Assembly (NCBI RefSeq): GCF_002079055.1
Contig: NC_047499.1
Span: 310,001-374,000, forward strand
From: Saccharomyces paradoxus
Taxonomy: Eukaryota > Ascomycota > Saccharomycetes > Saccharomycetales > Saccharomycetaceae
Direction: 5' to 3'
Length of the DNA stretch: 64,000 nt
Shown: positions 32,062 to 40,909 of the stretch, piece by piece
How the letters are laid out: the number at the start of each line of letters is the position of its first letter
Position numbering within the stretch: position 1 is the first letter of the stretch
The notes under the pieces: generated by a model
Database searches by the model: none
Seen by the model: the letters and a program-made list of their open reading frames with translations, nothing else
Told to the model about the DNA's origin: nothing
Position numbers and translations under genes: made by a program

Positions 32062-33053
32062 TTTTAGATTCAGTTCTTTTCTATGGGCAGCAAAAGTTAA
32101 AAAAAAAATAGAAAATAAAAAGCAAATAAAATCAAAGAAAAAGGTAGCCTATTGGTGAATACAGTATGTGGTGGCTGATGCTACTATTGTGATCTTCCCA
32201 AAAAATATGAGAAGGATACCGATAGAGCAAGGAGGCAAAAGCAATATCTCTTTTGAACTTTTTTGTATTCCAGACCAGTTTCTACTATTGTGAAGCTTCC
32301 GTTTGGTTTGTTTCCGTTAAACAAAGTTACTGATTGGGAAGTCTTGTTGAGCTCGTGTTGCTTTCTTACTATTACCAAACAGGAAGGCAAAAAAAGGGAA
32401 CACAGTAAACGCGATAAAATAAAAGGGCCAAGTTTGACTGGTGCTGATACTAGGCGACAAACACCACTTTGTTCTGCTTTTTGTCTTTATTATCTGTCTC
32501 TTTCACTGGAAACAACAAATATAAATACGTAAATATCAATATTATATGTCGACTGTAGGGAAGAAATTGTATATATTCTCGGTGTCTTGTTTTTCTTTTC
32601 CGCAGTTTGTTTTTCCTATTCTAAATTTCTGTAATTCGTAAAAAGGTGTTTTTTCGTATAAATGGCTCTCTTTAGTTTATTAGAGCCAAAAAGAGCCGGC
32701 ATGTATGACGTGGACAGATGGTGTCAAGAACCGGCTTGGCTGCTACGGAATGCGTAGCTGAACGCCGTGGTTTTCGGAGAAAGACGAGAGATCAACTCCG
32801 GCTGTCTGGCCAGGAACGATAGATGCCATAGATAAGTGAGGTACGGATACCAAGAGCGAAATACCTCTCTAAGTGCCTTCCGGGCCGTTGTTGCCGGCGA
32901 AACCGGAGGGGCAAAACAATATCAGACAGGATTCGAAACCAGCTTTGGCAGATGCCACAGGCGTATATACATGTCCGACATCACGTGGTCACGGTGCAGT
33001 ATACTATACTATGTTATATCCGTATTACGCTATGTTATGTTATCTTGTGAGTT
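32062..33053. other. Intergenic: MSN2 promoter and CCS1 3' flank
   Basis: This 992-bp region is unusually long for yeast, as often seen at regulated transcription-factor genes. It includes CACGTG at 32982-32987, AT-rich units at 33000-33045 echoing those at 29.7 kb, and a repeated AGAGCC motif near 32684-32697. Open frames at 32836-33180 look random. Confidence 0.5.
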
Positions 33054-33803
33054 CTATTTGATGTTGTTAGCCAAGGCATCTTTTCTCTCCTCCCAAACGG
33101 TCTTCCCTGTACATGCGCATACCTGTTTGTTATTTTCCCACACACCAGCGCTTCTGGCGATGACTCCCAGGAATGAGTAGTCTTTAACAGAGGAGGATTC
33201 GTTTTCTGGGTGATTCAGGGCCTTAGAAATGACAAAGCTACGGCCGATAAGTTGCCATGTTGGCAAGGGAGCGCTTAGAAAGGTTTTCCCGCTATACAAG
33301 TTCTTGCCCAAATCACTCTTGTCGAAACATTCGATGGGCTCGTCGAACTTGTGCCAGACTTTCCCGGTGGATTCCACGCCGTTAGAGACGTCACCTTTCT
33401 CGTGGATGCTGGCATGGTACTTGCCCGCCTCTGGGACACCATTTACAGTGATGTCAAAAAGGGTCTTATTTTCTCCGACCTGGACAATTCTTGCTAGACC
33501 TCTCACAGCGGTGTCCTTTTTCTGGTCCATAGTATATTTTTGAAACGTCTCTAAAATAGCGACTGCGGAAGAGTTCGGCTTCCCAGCACCTCTTATGATG
33601 GCGTCTTTGCCACAGCTTTGTAAAGTGTTAATGATAGTTGAAGGGGCCACTGAGCTTTCCACGCTCATTATTTGCTGGTCCATGTCAAAATTTAATGAAT
33701 TGATTCCTGGAACATTTTTCAAACATGCCTTGATATCATTCACGCAATTTTCACAGTGCATGGGGATGGCATAAGTAGCTTCGTATGTATCATTCGTGGT
33801 CAT
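33054..33803 (-). CDS. CCS1: Ccs1: copper chaperone for Cu,Zn-superoxide dismutase
   Basis: This 249-residue protein is identical in length to S. cerevisiae Ccs1. It delivers copper to Sod1 and forms its disulfide, in cytosol and mitochondrial intermembrane space. Domain 1 (1-75) is Atx1-like with the copper motif MHCENC, Cys17 and Cys20. Domain 2 (about 80-220) is SOD1-like and lacks several metal ligands, as in other fungal chaperones. Domain 3 has the CxC motif at Cys229 and Cys231 in CACTGKTVW, the transfer and oxidation site. Confidence 0.97.
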   Translation of the reverse strand: MTTNDTYEATYAIPMHCENCVNDIKACLKNVPGINSLNFDMDQQIMSVESSVAPSTIINTLQSCGKDAIIRGAGKPNSSAVAILETFQKYTMDQKKDTAVRGLARIVQVGENKTLFDITVNGVPEAGKYHASIHEKGDVSNGVESTGKVWHKFDEPIECFDKSDLGKNLYSGKTFLSAPLPTWQLIGRSFVISKALNHPENESSSVKDYSFLGVIARSAGVWENNKQVCACTGKTVWEERKDALANNIK

Positions 33804-34196
33804 TTTTGCGCTGATCGAATGGGTGGTTGTCTTGCAAGGATGCCTTTATTCTTTTGTTTCATTTTTTTTTGGCTTGCCTTTAATATATTATTTTTCCGAA
33901 CAATGAATTATTTACCCTCTTCCTTTCCATTCTCACTATGCACTGGTTATACGGAGGCTGGGAATGATTAGTAAGCGCGAAATTTTTAATAATATATTAT
34001 GCTGAAATGTATAAGATTAACTTTTGTCTGGTTATTATAAATCACGTATTTTAAGTATATGAATTGTTGAAATAAAGTCGACTACACAAAAGTATATATA
34101 TTTTATTTCATTTTTTTTAATTTTATTTTTTTTAATTTTTTAATTAGCTTATTGGAGGAAAGGGGATAACATGAGCAAGCTCAACTTCCAGAACTA
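33804..34196. other. Intergenic: CCS1 promoter and SUB1 3' flank
   Basis: A 393-bp region without a gene. A T-rich homopolymer-like stretch at 34104-34143 probably serves SUB1 transcript ending. No factor site is convincing. Confidence 0.45.
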
Positions 34197-35078
34197 TTAT
34201 TCTTCTTCACTTATATCGTCTTCAGCCTTGTTCATTTCAGCCTCCAAGCTTTGGGCAAATTCTTCATCACTAGAATTTGCATCTTTTGACTCGCTTATGT
34301 TGGAGACGTTGGAGACGGTATCTTCTTTTTTAGCTTGAAGTGTGGGTACAGGTTCGGGTTCAGGTTCAACAACATTTTCTTTTGCCTTTGCTTCTTTCTC
34401 TTCTGCAACTGCCCTTGCCTTTGCCTCCTCCTCTTCTTTCTCCTTTTGCTTACGTTCCTCTTGTTGTTTCCTGCCTGCTTGACCTGGGATGATCAAAGTA
34501 GCATTAGCTTCTCTTTCAGCATTTTGAATGTTTTCCTCATGTGGCAGTAGAGTGGGTGGGGCAGGCTTCTTTTTCTTTGAACGTGGCTCCAAGTCATGAC
34601 TCTCATTAGACGATTTGGATTTATCTTCTCTCCTCTTCTTTGGGCTGTTCTTGTTCTTACCGTTTTTATCCTTGTCGTTATTAGTACTGTCATTATTGTT
34701 GTCATCTTCATATTCGTCGTCGGACAATAGTCTGACCATTTTAGTTTTTGGCCTCTTGGATCCCAGCCTTCTCAAGGCTTCATCAATATTTAACCTGTGT
34801 TTCAGCAATTCGTCGTATAGATCTTCTGTCAACGAAATACCTTTCTTCCCTGGCTTCATTTCGCCCGTAGATGAATCCAGGTAGTATTCACGGATATCAA
34901 TTAAGTTTATGTTTCTAAACTGTCTCACAGTAACTCTCTTATTTTTACCTAGATCAAAAATTGCATCTGAGGCGGATAATCCAGATGGCATGCCACCGTT
35001 GTTACTGTTACTGTTATTTACGTTTCCACCACCATTATCGCTTCTTCTTTTGTTTCTATACCTATTGTAATATGACAT
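34197..35078 (-). CDS. SUB1: Sub1: PC4-type transcription coactivator
   Basis: This 293-residue protein (292 in S. cerevisiae) is a single-stranded-DNA-binding coactivator acting at Pol II initiation, elongation and termination and at Pol III. The PC4 domain spans about 38-105, with GKNKRVTVRQFRNINLIDIR and KPGKKGISLTEDLYDELL. The remainder is a highly charged tail with alternating basic (SPKKRREDKSK) and Lys/Glu/Ala-rich segments and a strongly acidic C-terminus (KAEDDISEEE). It is divergent from YET2. Confidence 0.96.
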   Translation of the reverse strand: MSYYNRYRNKRRSDNGGGNVNNSNSNNGGMPSGLSASDAIFDLGKNKRVTVRQFRNINLIDIREYYLDSSTGEMKPGKKGISLTEDLYDELLKHRLNIDEALRRLGSKRPKTKMVRLLSDDEYEDDNNNDSTNNDKDKNGKNKNSPKKRREDKSKSSNESHDLEPRSKKKKPAPPTLLPHEENIQNAEREANATLIIPGQAGRKQQEERKQKEKEEEEAKARAVAEEKEAKAKENVVEPEPEPVPTLQAKKEDTVSNVSNISESKDANSSDEEFAQSLEAEMNKAEDDISEEE

Positions 35079-35282
35079 AGCGCTTGTCTTTGTATATATG
35101 TCGAAAGATTAATGTATACGGAAATACTAATATCAATATCTTTCTTGAGTGGACAACAAAAGGTGTTTTTTTGATTGAGGAACCTCTATACAATTCACCG
35201 TTACAACCTCTTCTCTTTTCCTCCTATCGTTCCCTGGATCAAATTAAGAATTTTCATCAAGAATAGAGACAGAAGGCAAGCC

Positions 35283-35330
35283 AAGAGAGAAAAAGAAAGA
35301 GAGAAAGAAAGAGAAGAGAGGGGGAGAAGA
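35283..35330 (+). repeat. Polypurine (GA-rich) tract
   Basis: Forty-eight consecutive purines of GAAA/GAGA type with a short G5 run, continuing after a single T to 35346. It lies about 205 bp upstream of SUB1. Such tracts exclude nucleosomes and can form triplex DNA. Confidence 0.8.
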
Positions 35331-35537
35331 TGAAAAGAGAAGAAAACGCATGTTTCCATAAAGAAACTTAAGGAAAAGCAAAATTCCCATTCAAATGAGT
35401 CCATCAATAAATTCCCATTATCAAGAGGACGGAAAAATTACCCATAACGTAACGGCAAAACGTGTGTCTGCTGTACTATTCTCATTGTTCTTGTTGGTGA
35501 TGATAATTCGTCCCAGCTGTAAAAAATTTACTTTGTA

Positions 35538-35544
35538 TTACCCG
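35538..35544 (+). promoter_or_regulatory. Reb1 site between SUB1 and YET2
   Basis: An exact TTACCCG, 460 bp from SUB1 and 380 bp from YET2. Motif evidence only. Confidence 0.45.
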
Positions 35545-35922
35545 GATAGGGGCTGTGGCATTTTAGTGCGGCTGCTTTAATGATCCCGCAATGATTGATA
35601 ATGGCATCGGATAATCAGACCATTTTGATTCATTGCTGTCCCGTGCCTCATTCTTGCAACAAACATGTATCCTATTGATGACATTGATACTTGCCAGCTA
35701 TGTTTAACGGCTAACCTGGTTGAGCAGGCTTGTGTCAATCAGGTAAAAATTGGTTTTTGAAAAAAAAGACGAGGGAAAAAAAGGGCTGATAGAGTAATCT
35801 GTACAGCTGGCCTTCTCTGGGAAAAGCTAGCCGCCTGGAAATAAATAAATACATTTAGTATTCGTTAGAACATCAGGATGTGAATAGGAAATACTAAGCA
35901 AAAATTCAAAGTCAAGCTAGTG

Positions 35923-36405
35923 ATGGGTGTTTATTTGGCAGCGCTCTTTTCGTTATTGGTCATTGAAATGTCCATTCTGTTTGTTTTGGTACTTCCACTT
36001 CCACAGCGTATGAGACGGTGGCTATACCTACGGTACAGTATCGCAAGTTCTAATAAGAAATTCAGAACTTATATGGTTGGAATCATGATATTCGTTGGTT
36101 TGTTGTTCATTGATTCATGGAAGAGGTCACAGATCAAAGTGTCTACATACCGCGACCAGAAAAATCCGTATGTAATAAACAGCGTCACCCCAGTGGACGC
36201 TCTGGCTTCAAGGGCATACAACCAAAGGAATGTTTACATTTCAGGCTTCATCATCTACTTTTGTATATGTATACTCACCGTGATGAGTATATTGCGGAGA
36301 ATAGTAGAGTGGAATGACAAAGTGAAGGCTGGAGATGACAACCTGAAGGCAGAGTTAAGACGAAAGCAAGAATATTTAAAGGAGTTGCAGAAGAAGAAAT
36401 CTTAG
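35923..36405 (+). CDS. YET2: Yet2: BAP31-like ER membrane protein
   Basis: This 160-residue protein is the expected length for the YET1/YET2/YET3 family, homologues of mammalian BAP31. The ATG directly follows an in-frame GTG, which is not used. Three hydrophobic segments are visible: near 2-25 (YLAALFSLLVIEMSILFVLV), 47-62 (MVGIMIFVGLLFIDSW) and about 105-125 (ISGFIIYFCICILTVMSIL). A basic coiled-coil C-terminus ends in KKKS, a KKXX-type ER-retrieval signal. Its specific role is poorly known; relatives bind the translocon. Confidence 0.95.
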   Translation: MGVYLAALFSLLVIEMSILFVLVLPLPQRMRRWLYLRYSIASSNKKFRTYMVGIMIFVGLLFIDSWKRSQIKVSTYRDQKNPYVINSVTPVDALASRAYNQRNVYISGFIIYFCICILTVMSILRRIVEWNDKVKAGDDNLKAELRRKQEYLKELQKKKS

Positions 36406-36459
36406 AATGAAAAAGAGAAGAAAAGGCTTACATATGTAAATACATTAAATAAATATAAG

Positions 36460-37536
36460 TTAAAATTTGTCACTTTTTTTTTGGGGCGATTCAATCATTT
36501 CTGGATGAGGAATACCTGAAGACCATTTTTCATTAAAATGTTCCTTGAAAATATTTTTCTGGATAAAATTTACTAGTTCTCTGTCCTTAGAAGACAGTTT
36601 GTTGTCGTTTGATTTCACAATTTCGTAATTATCCAGAGCAAGTTTCAATTCTTCCATGCTACTGACTCCAAGAACAACAGGGCCCTTCCCCATCCATTCT
36701 GAAATCGCGTATCTCGTGGCTAAATCGGCCAAATCGGTATTTTCGTCCTGACAATACTTGGCAGCCCTGGATGCGCATTCTCTCAATTCATGAGAACATG
36801 GGTGAAACTGCCTTGTCTCTTGTGACCTTAGTAGCGACATGCTCAAGATGGATGCATTGCAAACCATTTTCAGCTTGGCATTGCGCAGCAGTCTTTCTCG
36901 AAAGTTCAGTAGCTTATTATTTTGTAAATTCAAGTTACAATACGACAAGACTGCGTCCAATGAGCCAATGTCATCTTCCTTGGTAGAGCAGTGTTCAGCA
37001 AGCCAAGTTATGAAGTCGATTGGGTAGCCTGATATGCCGAGATTTTTGATAATCCCCTCGCTCTTCAAGATCCTCAATTCCTTTAGTGCCTCTAAAATGT
37101 CTGGGAATGGGACAAACTCCACATCGTGCAAGTACACCAAATCGAGATATGTGGTCCCTAATCTTTTGCACGATCTGTGAACACTAAATCTCACGAAATC
37201 TCTAGAATAATTGAATTCTTCCGCACCAATACGCCCGACCTTTGTGCATATTAAATAAGTGTCTCTAGGGAATTCGTCCTTTAAATTGGCCAATGCCCTA
37301 CCGTAAAGAACCTCACTAGGCCCGTAATAGGGAGAGGTGTCAATTGCGTTTATACCGTGCGAAAATGCGTATCTGATTATGTCTTCCAGTGGAATGGATT
37401 CTGGCTCATCGGTATATTGTTGGTTCAATATTGCACCTCCTAATACCAAAGGAGAAACCGAAGCCAAGTCGGATGGATTCACTTTTCCCTTGACCCTCTT
37501 ATAATCCTCCTTTTTGACCTTGCTTTCTGAGAACAT
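36460..37536 (-). CDS. ARA2: Ara2: NAD-dependent D-arabinose 1-dehydrogenase
   Basis: This 358-residue aldo-keto reductase makes D-arabinono-1,4-lactone for dehydro-D-arabinono-lactone (erythroascorbate) synthesis. The AKR barrel shows AIDTSPYYGPSEVLYG (catalytic Asp and Tyr), ICTKVGR (Lys) and DLVYLHDVE (His), followed by a C-terminal cofactor-binding segment. The remembered S. cerevisiae protein has 335 residues and begins MVNEKVNP. Here that position reads RVKGKVNP (ATG replaced by AGG), so the first in-frame ATG lies 13 codons upstream at 37536. The C-terminus also runs 10 residues past HPEMI. Both ends therefore differ from the reference, which accounts for the whole length difference. 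Confidence 0.93.
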   Translation of the reverse strand: MFSESKVKKEDYKRVKGKVNPSDLASVSPLVLGGAILNQQYTDEPESIPLEDIIRYAFSHGINAIDTSPYYGPSEVLYGRALANLKDEFPRDTYLICTKVGRIGAEEFNYSRDFVRFSVHRSCKRLGTTYLDLVYLHDVEFVPFPDILEALKELRILKSEGIIKNLGISGYPIDFITWLAEHCSTKEDDIGSLDAVLSYCNLNLQNNKLLNFRERLLRNAKLKMVCNASILSMSLLRSQETRQFHPCSHELRECASRAAKYCQDENTDLADLATRYAISEWMGKGPVVLGVSSMEELKLALDNYEIVKSNDNKLSSKDRELVNFIQKNIFKEHFNEKWSSGIPHPEMIESPQKKSDKF

Positions 37537-37805
37537 TACTTGCTCTTCTTTCCCGATTCAAAGTAGATGAGTATGAGTTTTAATTCGCCGTTTCCTAAAT
37601 CTCAAAAAGGCTGCTTTCCGTCTCCTCCAGAGGGAAAAATGTTAAAGCATAATTGACTACATACGTAATAATACAAAGTTGTATAACACTATGTCCTTTC
37701 TTGACCTTTCCTATTACACGACGCCCCTCTTCTTCAGGGAATTGGGTGGTCATTTTCACGAGAATGGGTTTGCTTCTGATATCACAGTGATTATATAAAA
37801 TATAA

Positions 37806-37897
37806 GCGGATTTAGCTCAGTTGGGAGAGCGCCAGACTGAAGAAAAAACTTCGGTCAAGTTATCTGGAGGTCCTGTGTTCGATCCACAGAATTCGCA
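37806..37897 (+). tRNA. tF(GAA): tRNA-Phe (GAA), with 19-nt intron
   Basis: Exon 1 is 37806-37842, the intron 37843-37861 and exon 2 37862-37897, giving a 73-nt mature body. It begins GCGGATTTAGCTCAG. The anticodon GAA lies just before the intron, in the canonical position after base 37. No LTR relic lies upstream, unlike at the Ala, His and Val genes. Confidence 0.97.
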
Positions 37898-38119
37898 TTG
37901 ATTTTTTTCATTCGTCACTCATTTTCCTCTTTTGGAGATGAGCAGACCTCACAGAAGCGGGTTATTAGTAGAGGGTGAGTGAAAAAAAAATTTAATGATT
38001 CAGATGAACTACAATGGGAACATATAGTTCTGATTACTCCCGGCAAGTAGCTATGCGATTTTTCTGCGTCATTTTTTTTCTAGATTAATTGCTGAGTCTC
38101 TCTACGAATATTGTCAAAT

Positions 38120-38671
38120 ATGACGTCGAATAGTGACGGTTCAAGTACCAGTTTGGAAGAGAAACCAATGATCGGAGATGTTGGAACTAATGGTTCTAAC
38201 AAACCCATACGCCGGCTTTCGACGCCATCGCCAGATCAAGATCAAGACCAAGATCAAGACCAAGATGGAGATTTTGACGATGAAGACGATGACGACAAAT
38301 TCAGCGTGAGCACCTCAACTCCCACTCCGACCATCACAAAAACTAAGGAAAACAGTGGCACAAGCACCACAACGAGGCAGAAGCAGCCGATCAAGTACAT
38401 TGAGAACAAGACCCGGAGGCATGTCACTTTTTCCAAGAGGCGGCACGGGATTATGAAAAAAGCATATGAGCTCTCCGTTCTGACGGGCGCCAACATCCTA
38501 CTACTAATTCTAGCCAACTCCGGTCTGGTTTACACTTTCACCACTCCAAAGCTTGAACCGGTGGTACGGGAAACCGAGGGTAAGAGCCTCATCAGGGCAT
38601 GCATCAATGCTTCTGACACTCCTGACGCTCCCGATACATCACCGGCACAGGAACAATCTCCGGCCAACTGA
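38120..38671 (+). CDS. ARG80: Arg80: MADS-box regulator of arginine metabolism
   Basis: A 183-residue MADS-box factor that acts with Mcm1, Arg81 and Arg82 to repress arginine-synthesis genes and activate catabolic genes. The MADS domain begins near IKYIENKTRRHVTFSKRRHG (about residues 84-103) and continues with MKKAYELSVLTGANILLLILANS. It is nearly identical in this stretch to the neighbouring MCM1, a local tandem paralogue. An acidic region (DFDDEDDDDK) precedes the domain. A repeated Asp-Gln unit at residues 38-47 makes it about six residues longer than the remembered S. cerevisiae protein (177). A TTG three codons upstream is in frame, but the ATG is the start. Confidence 0.95.
   Translation: MTSNSDGSSTSLEEKPMIGDVGTNGSNKPIRRLSTPSPDQDQDQDQDQDGDFDDEDDDDKFSVSTSTPTPTITKTKENSGTSTTTRQKQPIKYIENKTRRHVTFSKRRHGIMKKAYELSVLTGANILLLILANSGLVYTFTTPKLEPVVRETEGKSLIRACINASDTPDAPDTSPAQEQSPAN
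38236..38265 (+). repeat. Six-base repeat encoding (Asp-Gln)n in ARG80
   Basis: Five tandem GAT/GAC-CAA units give DQDQDQDQDQ before the acidic stretch. It is probably variable in length between strains. Confidence 0.75.
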
Positions 38672-39417
38672 ACACACGAGAGCGAGAGATGCCCTATGGA
38701 GGCATGGGCAGATCTATATAGTACAACGCTCACAGTTGAGGTAGCATCGCTGCCAAAGGGGGTTGCAAAAGGTGCACAATGGGTTGCCCTCCTTCGGCTC
38801 GCGGCTCGGAACATACCGGAGTCTGCCCCTTTGAGTAATTTTTCTCAAAAAAGGCACTTTTGCGCTGGGTCGCAGGGAATTTCCCTTTCTGTTTAGCATT
38901 TGCTGTCCTATATTAAGCTGTGCCAAACAAGGACATCTCTAAATACTCACCAACCAGCCAGGGCGTACCGTATTGGAATCTCTGTTTTTTCCTTACCTCA
39001 CTTCAATTTGCCTTGTGTGCTTTTCTACGTGTGTTTTGACGTTTCTGCTTTTCTTTTTAATTCCTGGTTGTTGTAAATCACTTTCTAAGTATTATACATA
39101 CTATATCATTGCATACCCAAACGGTTTCCTACCAACCAGTTTTTTTGAAAAAAATACATAGTCTAACAACTAGTTCTAGGGTTCTAGTTTAAGTTTGTTA
39201 GTTCATTATACTGATATTTTTGAAGTTTTTTTTTTTTTTGATTCATTTTTTTTAATCGCTGTTTTGTCTGTTTTTTTCGATTCAGTTATAGGGAAAAAAA
39301 CGGGAAAAGAAAGAGAAAAAAAAATTAGTGCAGAGCAATAAGAAGTGAAAATCAAAAAAAGTTTTGGATCTGCAATACTTGCTGTCACAGCAACAATATT
39401 ATAGCCACCCAGCAAGA
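38672..39417. other. Intergenic: ARG80 3' flank and MCM1 promoter
   Basis: A 746-bp region with no gene. The proximal 200 bp are rich in T tracts (a run of more than 12 T near 39226-39239) and A-rich leader. An in-frame TTG at 39364 extends the MCM1 frame but is not a likely start. Confidence 0.5.
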
Positions 39418-40257
39418 ATGTCTGATATCGAAGAAGGTACGCCTACTAATAATGGGCAACAGAAGGAGAGAAGAAAGATAGAAATTAAGTTCATCGAGAA
39501 TAAAACAAGGCGCCATGTGACATTTTCCAAAAGGAAGCACGGTATCATGAAAAAGGCTTTCGAGCTTTCTGTGCTAACAGGCACCCAGGTTCTGTTACTT
39601 GTCGTTTCAGAAACTGGTTTGGTATACACTTTCAGTACGCCGAAGTTTGAACCTATAGTCACACAGCAAGAGGGTAGAAACCTGATCCAGGCCTGTCTTA
39701 ATGCCCCTGATGATGAAGAAGAAGACGAGGAGGAAGACGGCGAAGAAGATGACGATGATGACGATGATGGTAATGATATGCAACGCCAGCAAGCGCAACA
39801 ACAGCCGCAACAACAGCAGCAAGTATTGAATGCACACGCGAATAGCTTAGGTCACCTGAATCAAGATCAGGTACCGGCAGGTGCGCTGAAACAAGAGGTG
39901 AAGTCACAATTGCTAGGCGGTACTAATCCTAACCAAAACTCAATAATTCAACAGCAGCAACATCACACGCAGAATTCGCAACCACAACAACAACAGCAGC
40001 AGCAACAGCAGCAGCAGCAACCACAACAGCAAATGCCACAGCATCCTCGACCACAGCAAGGAATACCACATCCGCAACAACCGCAGCCACAGCAACAGCA
40101 ACAACAGCTGCAACAGCAACAACAACAGCAGCCTCTCACTGGCATTCATCAGCCTCATCAACAGGCTTTTGCCAATGCTGGCTCTCCCTACCTGAACGCT
40201 GAACAGAACGCTGCCTACCAACAATATTTCCAAGAACCGCAACAAGGTCAATACTGA
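39418..40257 (+). CDS. MCM1: Mcm1: essential MADS-box transcription factor
   Basis: A 279-residue protein starting MSDIEEGTPTNN. The open frame extends 18 codons upstream only through a TTG. Mcm1 binds CC(A/T)6GG-type sites with Fkh2-Ndd1 at G2/M genes, with alpha1 and alpha2 at mating-type genes, and with Arg80 at arginine genes. The MADS-box and cofactor-binding domain is at about 18-97. An acidic run (residues about 101-123, ending in six Asp) follows, then a long Gln/Pro-rich tail. The tail repeat lengths make it about seven residues shorter than the remembered 286 in S. cerevisiae. It is adjacent to its paralogue ARG80. Confidence 0.97.
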   Translation: MSDIEEGTPTNNGQQKERRKIEIKFIENKTRRHVTFSKRKHGIMKKAFELSVLTGTQVLLLVVSETGLVYTFSTPKFEPIVTQQEGRNLIQACLNAPDDEEEDEEEDGEEDDDDDDDGNDMQRQQAQQQPQQQQQVLNAHANSLGHLNQDQVPAGALKQEVKSQLLGGTNPNQNSIIQQQQHHTQNSQPQQQQQQQQQQQQPQQQMPQHPRPQQGIPHPQQPQPQQQQQQLQQQQQQQPLTGIHQPHQQAFANAGSPYLNAEQNAAYQQYFQEPQQGQY

Positions 40258-40909
40258 TCTTATCGTTTCCGTATATAATCCATAGACGAGCATTAAGAGG
40301 AAAAAAGCTGTTTCCATACCAAATAAAGAAAGGTAGACAACAACAGAAGCGTCCATTTACTCTATATTGAAAAAGCCCTATGTCGGTTGAAGAATAAAAA
40401 GCACCTTATTCATCGGCACTTATTCTTCTTTGCAATTATTTCGGGTTTGTCTCTTTGCCTCTTTTCATTGTGCTGTCACCTTCTATCATAGGCAAAATTC
40501 AATCAGGTCTCCCCTTCTCCTTCCCCGGATATATAAAATATAAATATAAAACTTTAAGAATATAAAAAATATGAGAAACCACACATAACTTGTATACTTA
40601 CTCACATACACACATTTCCAAATAAATTATAATGTATATTACACTACTTCATAATATAATTATTTTTCTAGTTATGTACATATTATTATATAAATATCTC
40701 TTGACCTGGTTTCATTATGGATACAGAGCCTTTAATCGTTTGGTACGAATAATCCGAAGATGTCCTGGCTGCGCGTTAGCAACGAAATAAATCTACATAT
40801 GTAACTACCAGTTTTTTGCAGTTAAACTTTGCATCAATACTGCTAAAGCCAAAATTAACCAAGAAATTGTTAATTGCATTTAGTAGAACGGTGTATCATT
40901 CGCAGAATA
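40258..40909. other. Intergenic: MCM1 3' flank and IOC4 promoter
   Basis: A 652-bp region with no gene. It is strongly AT-rich around 40533-40700 (ATATAAAATATAAATATAAA type sequence). No consensus factor site was picked out. Confidence 0.45.

Larger units (their letters stand above)
35079..35922. other. Intergenic: SUB1-YET2 divergent promoter
   Basis: An 844-bp region with no gene. It contains a polypurine tract and a Reb1 site, listed separately, and a poly(A) run just before 35770. Confidence 0.5.

Noticed and set aside
31628-32158. A 176-codon open frame antisense to MSN2
   Set aside because: A shadow of the Asn/Ser-rich MSN2 codons. Its composition is Leu/Val/Phe-rich by reverse complement only.
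32982-32987. CACGTG (Cbf1/Pho4-type E-box)
   Set aside because: About 920 bp from MSN2 and just beyond the CCS1 stop, with no plausible target promoter.
32836-33180. A 114-codon open frame in the MSN2-CCS1 spacer
   Set aside because: It runs into the CCS1 3' end on the opposite strand and has no domain or coding-like periodicity. It is probably chance.
39940-40356. Leu-rich and Cys-rich frames antisense to the MCM1 tail
   Set aside because: Artefacts of CAG/CAA repeats read on the other strand.
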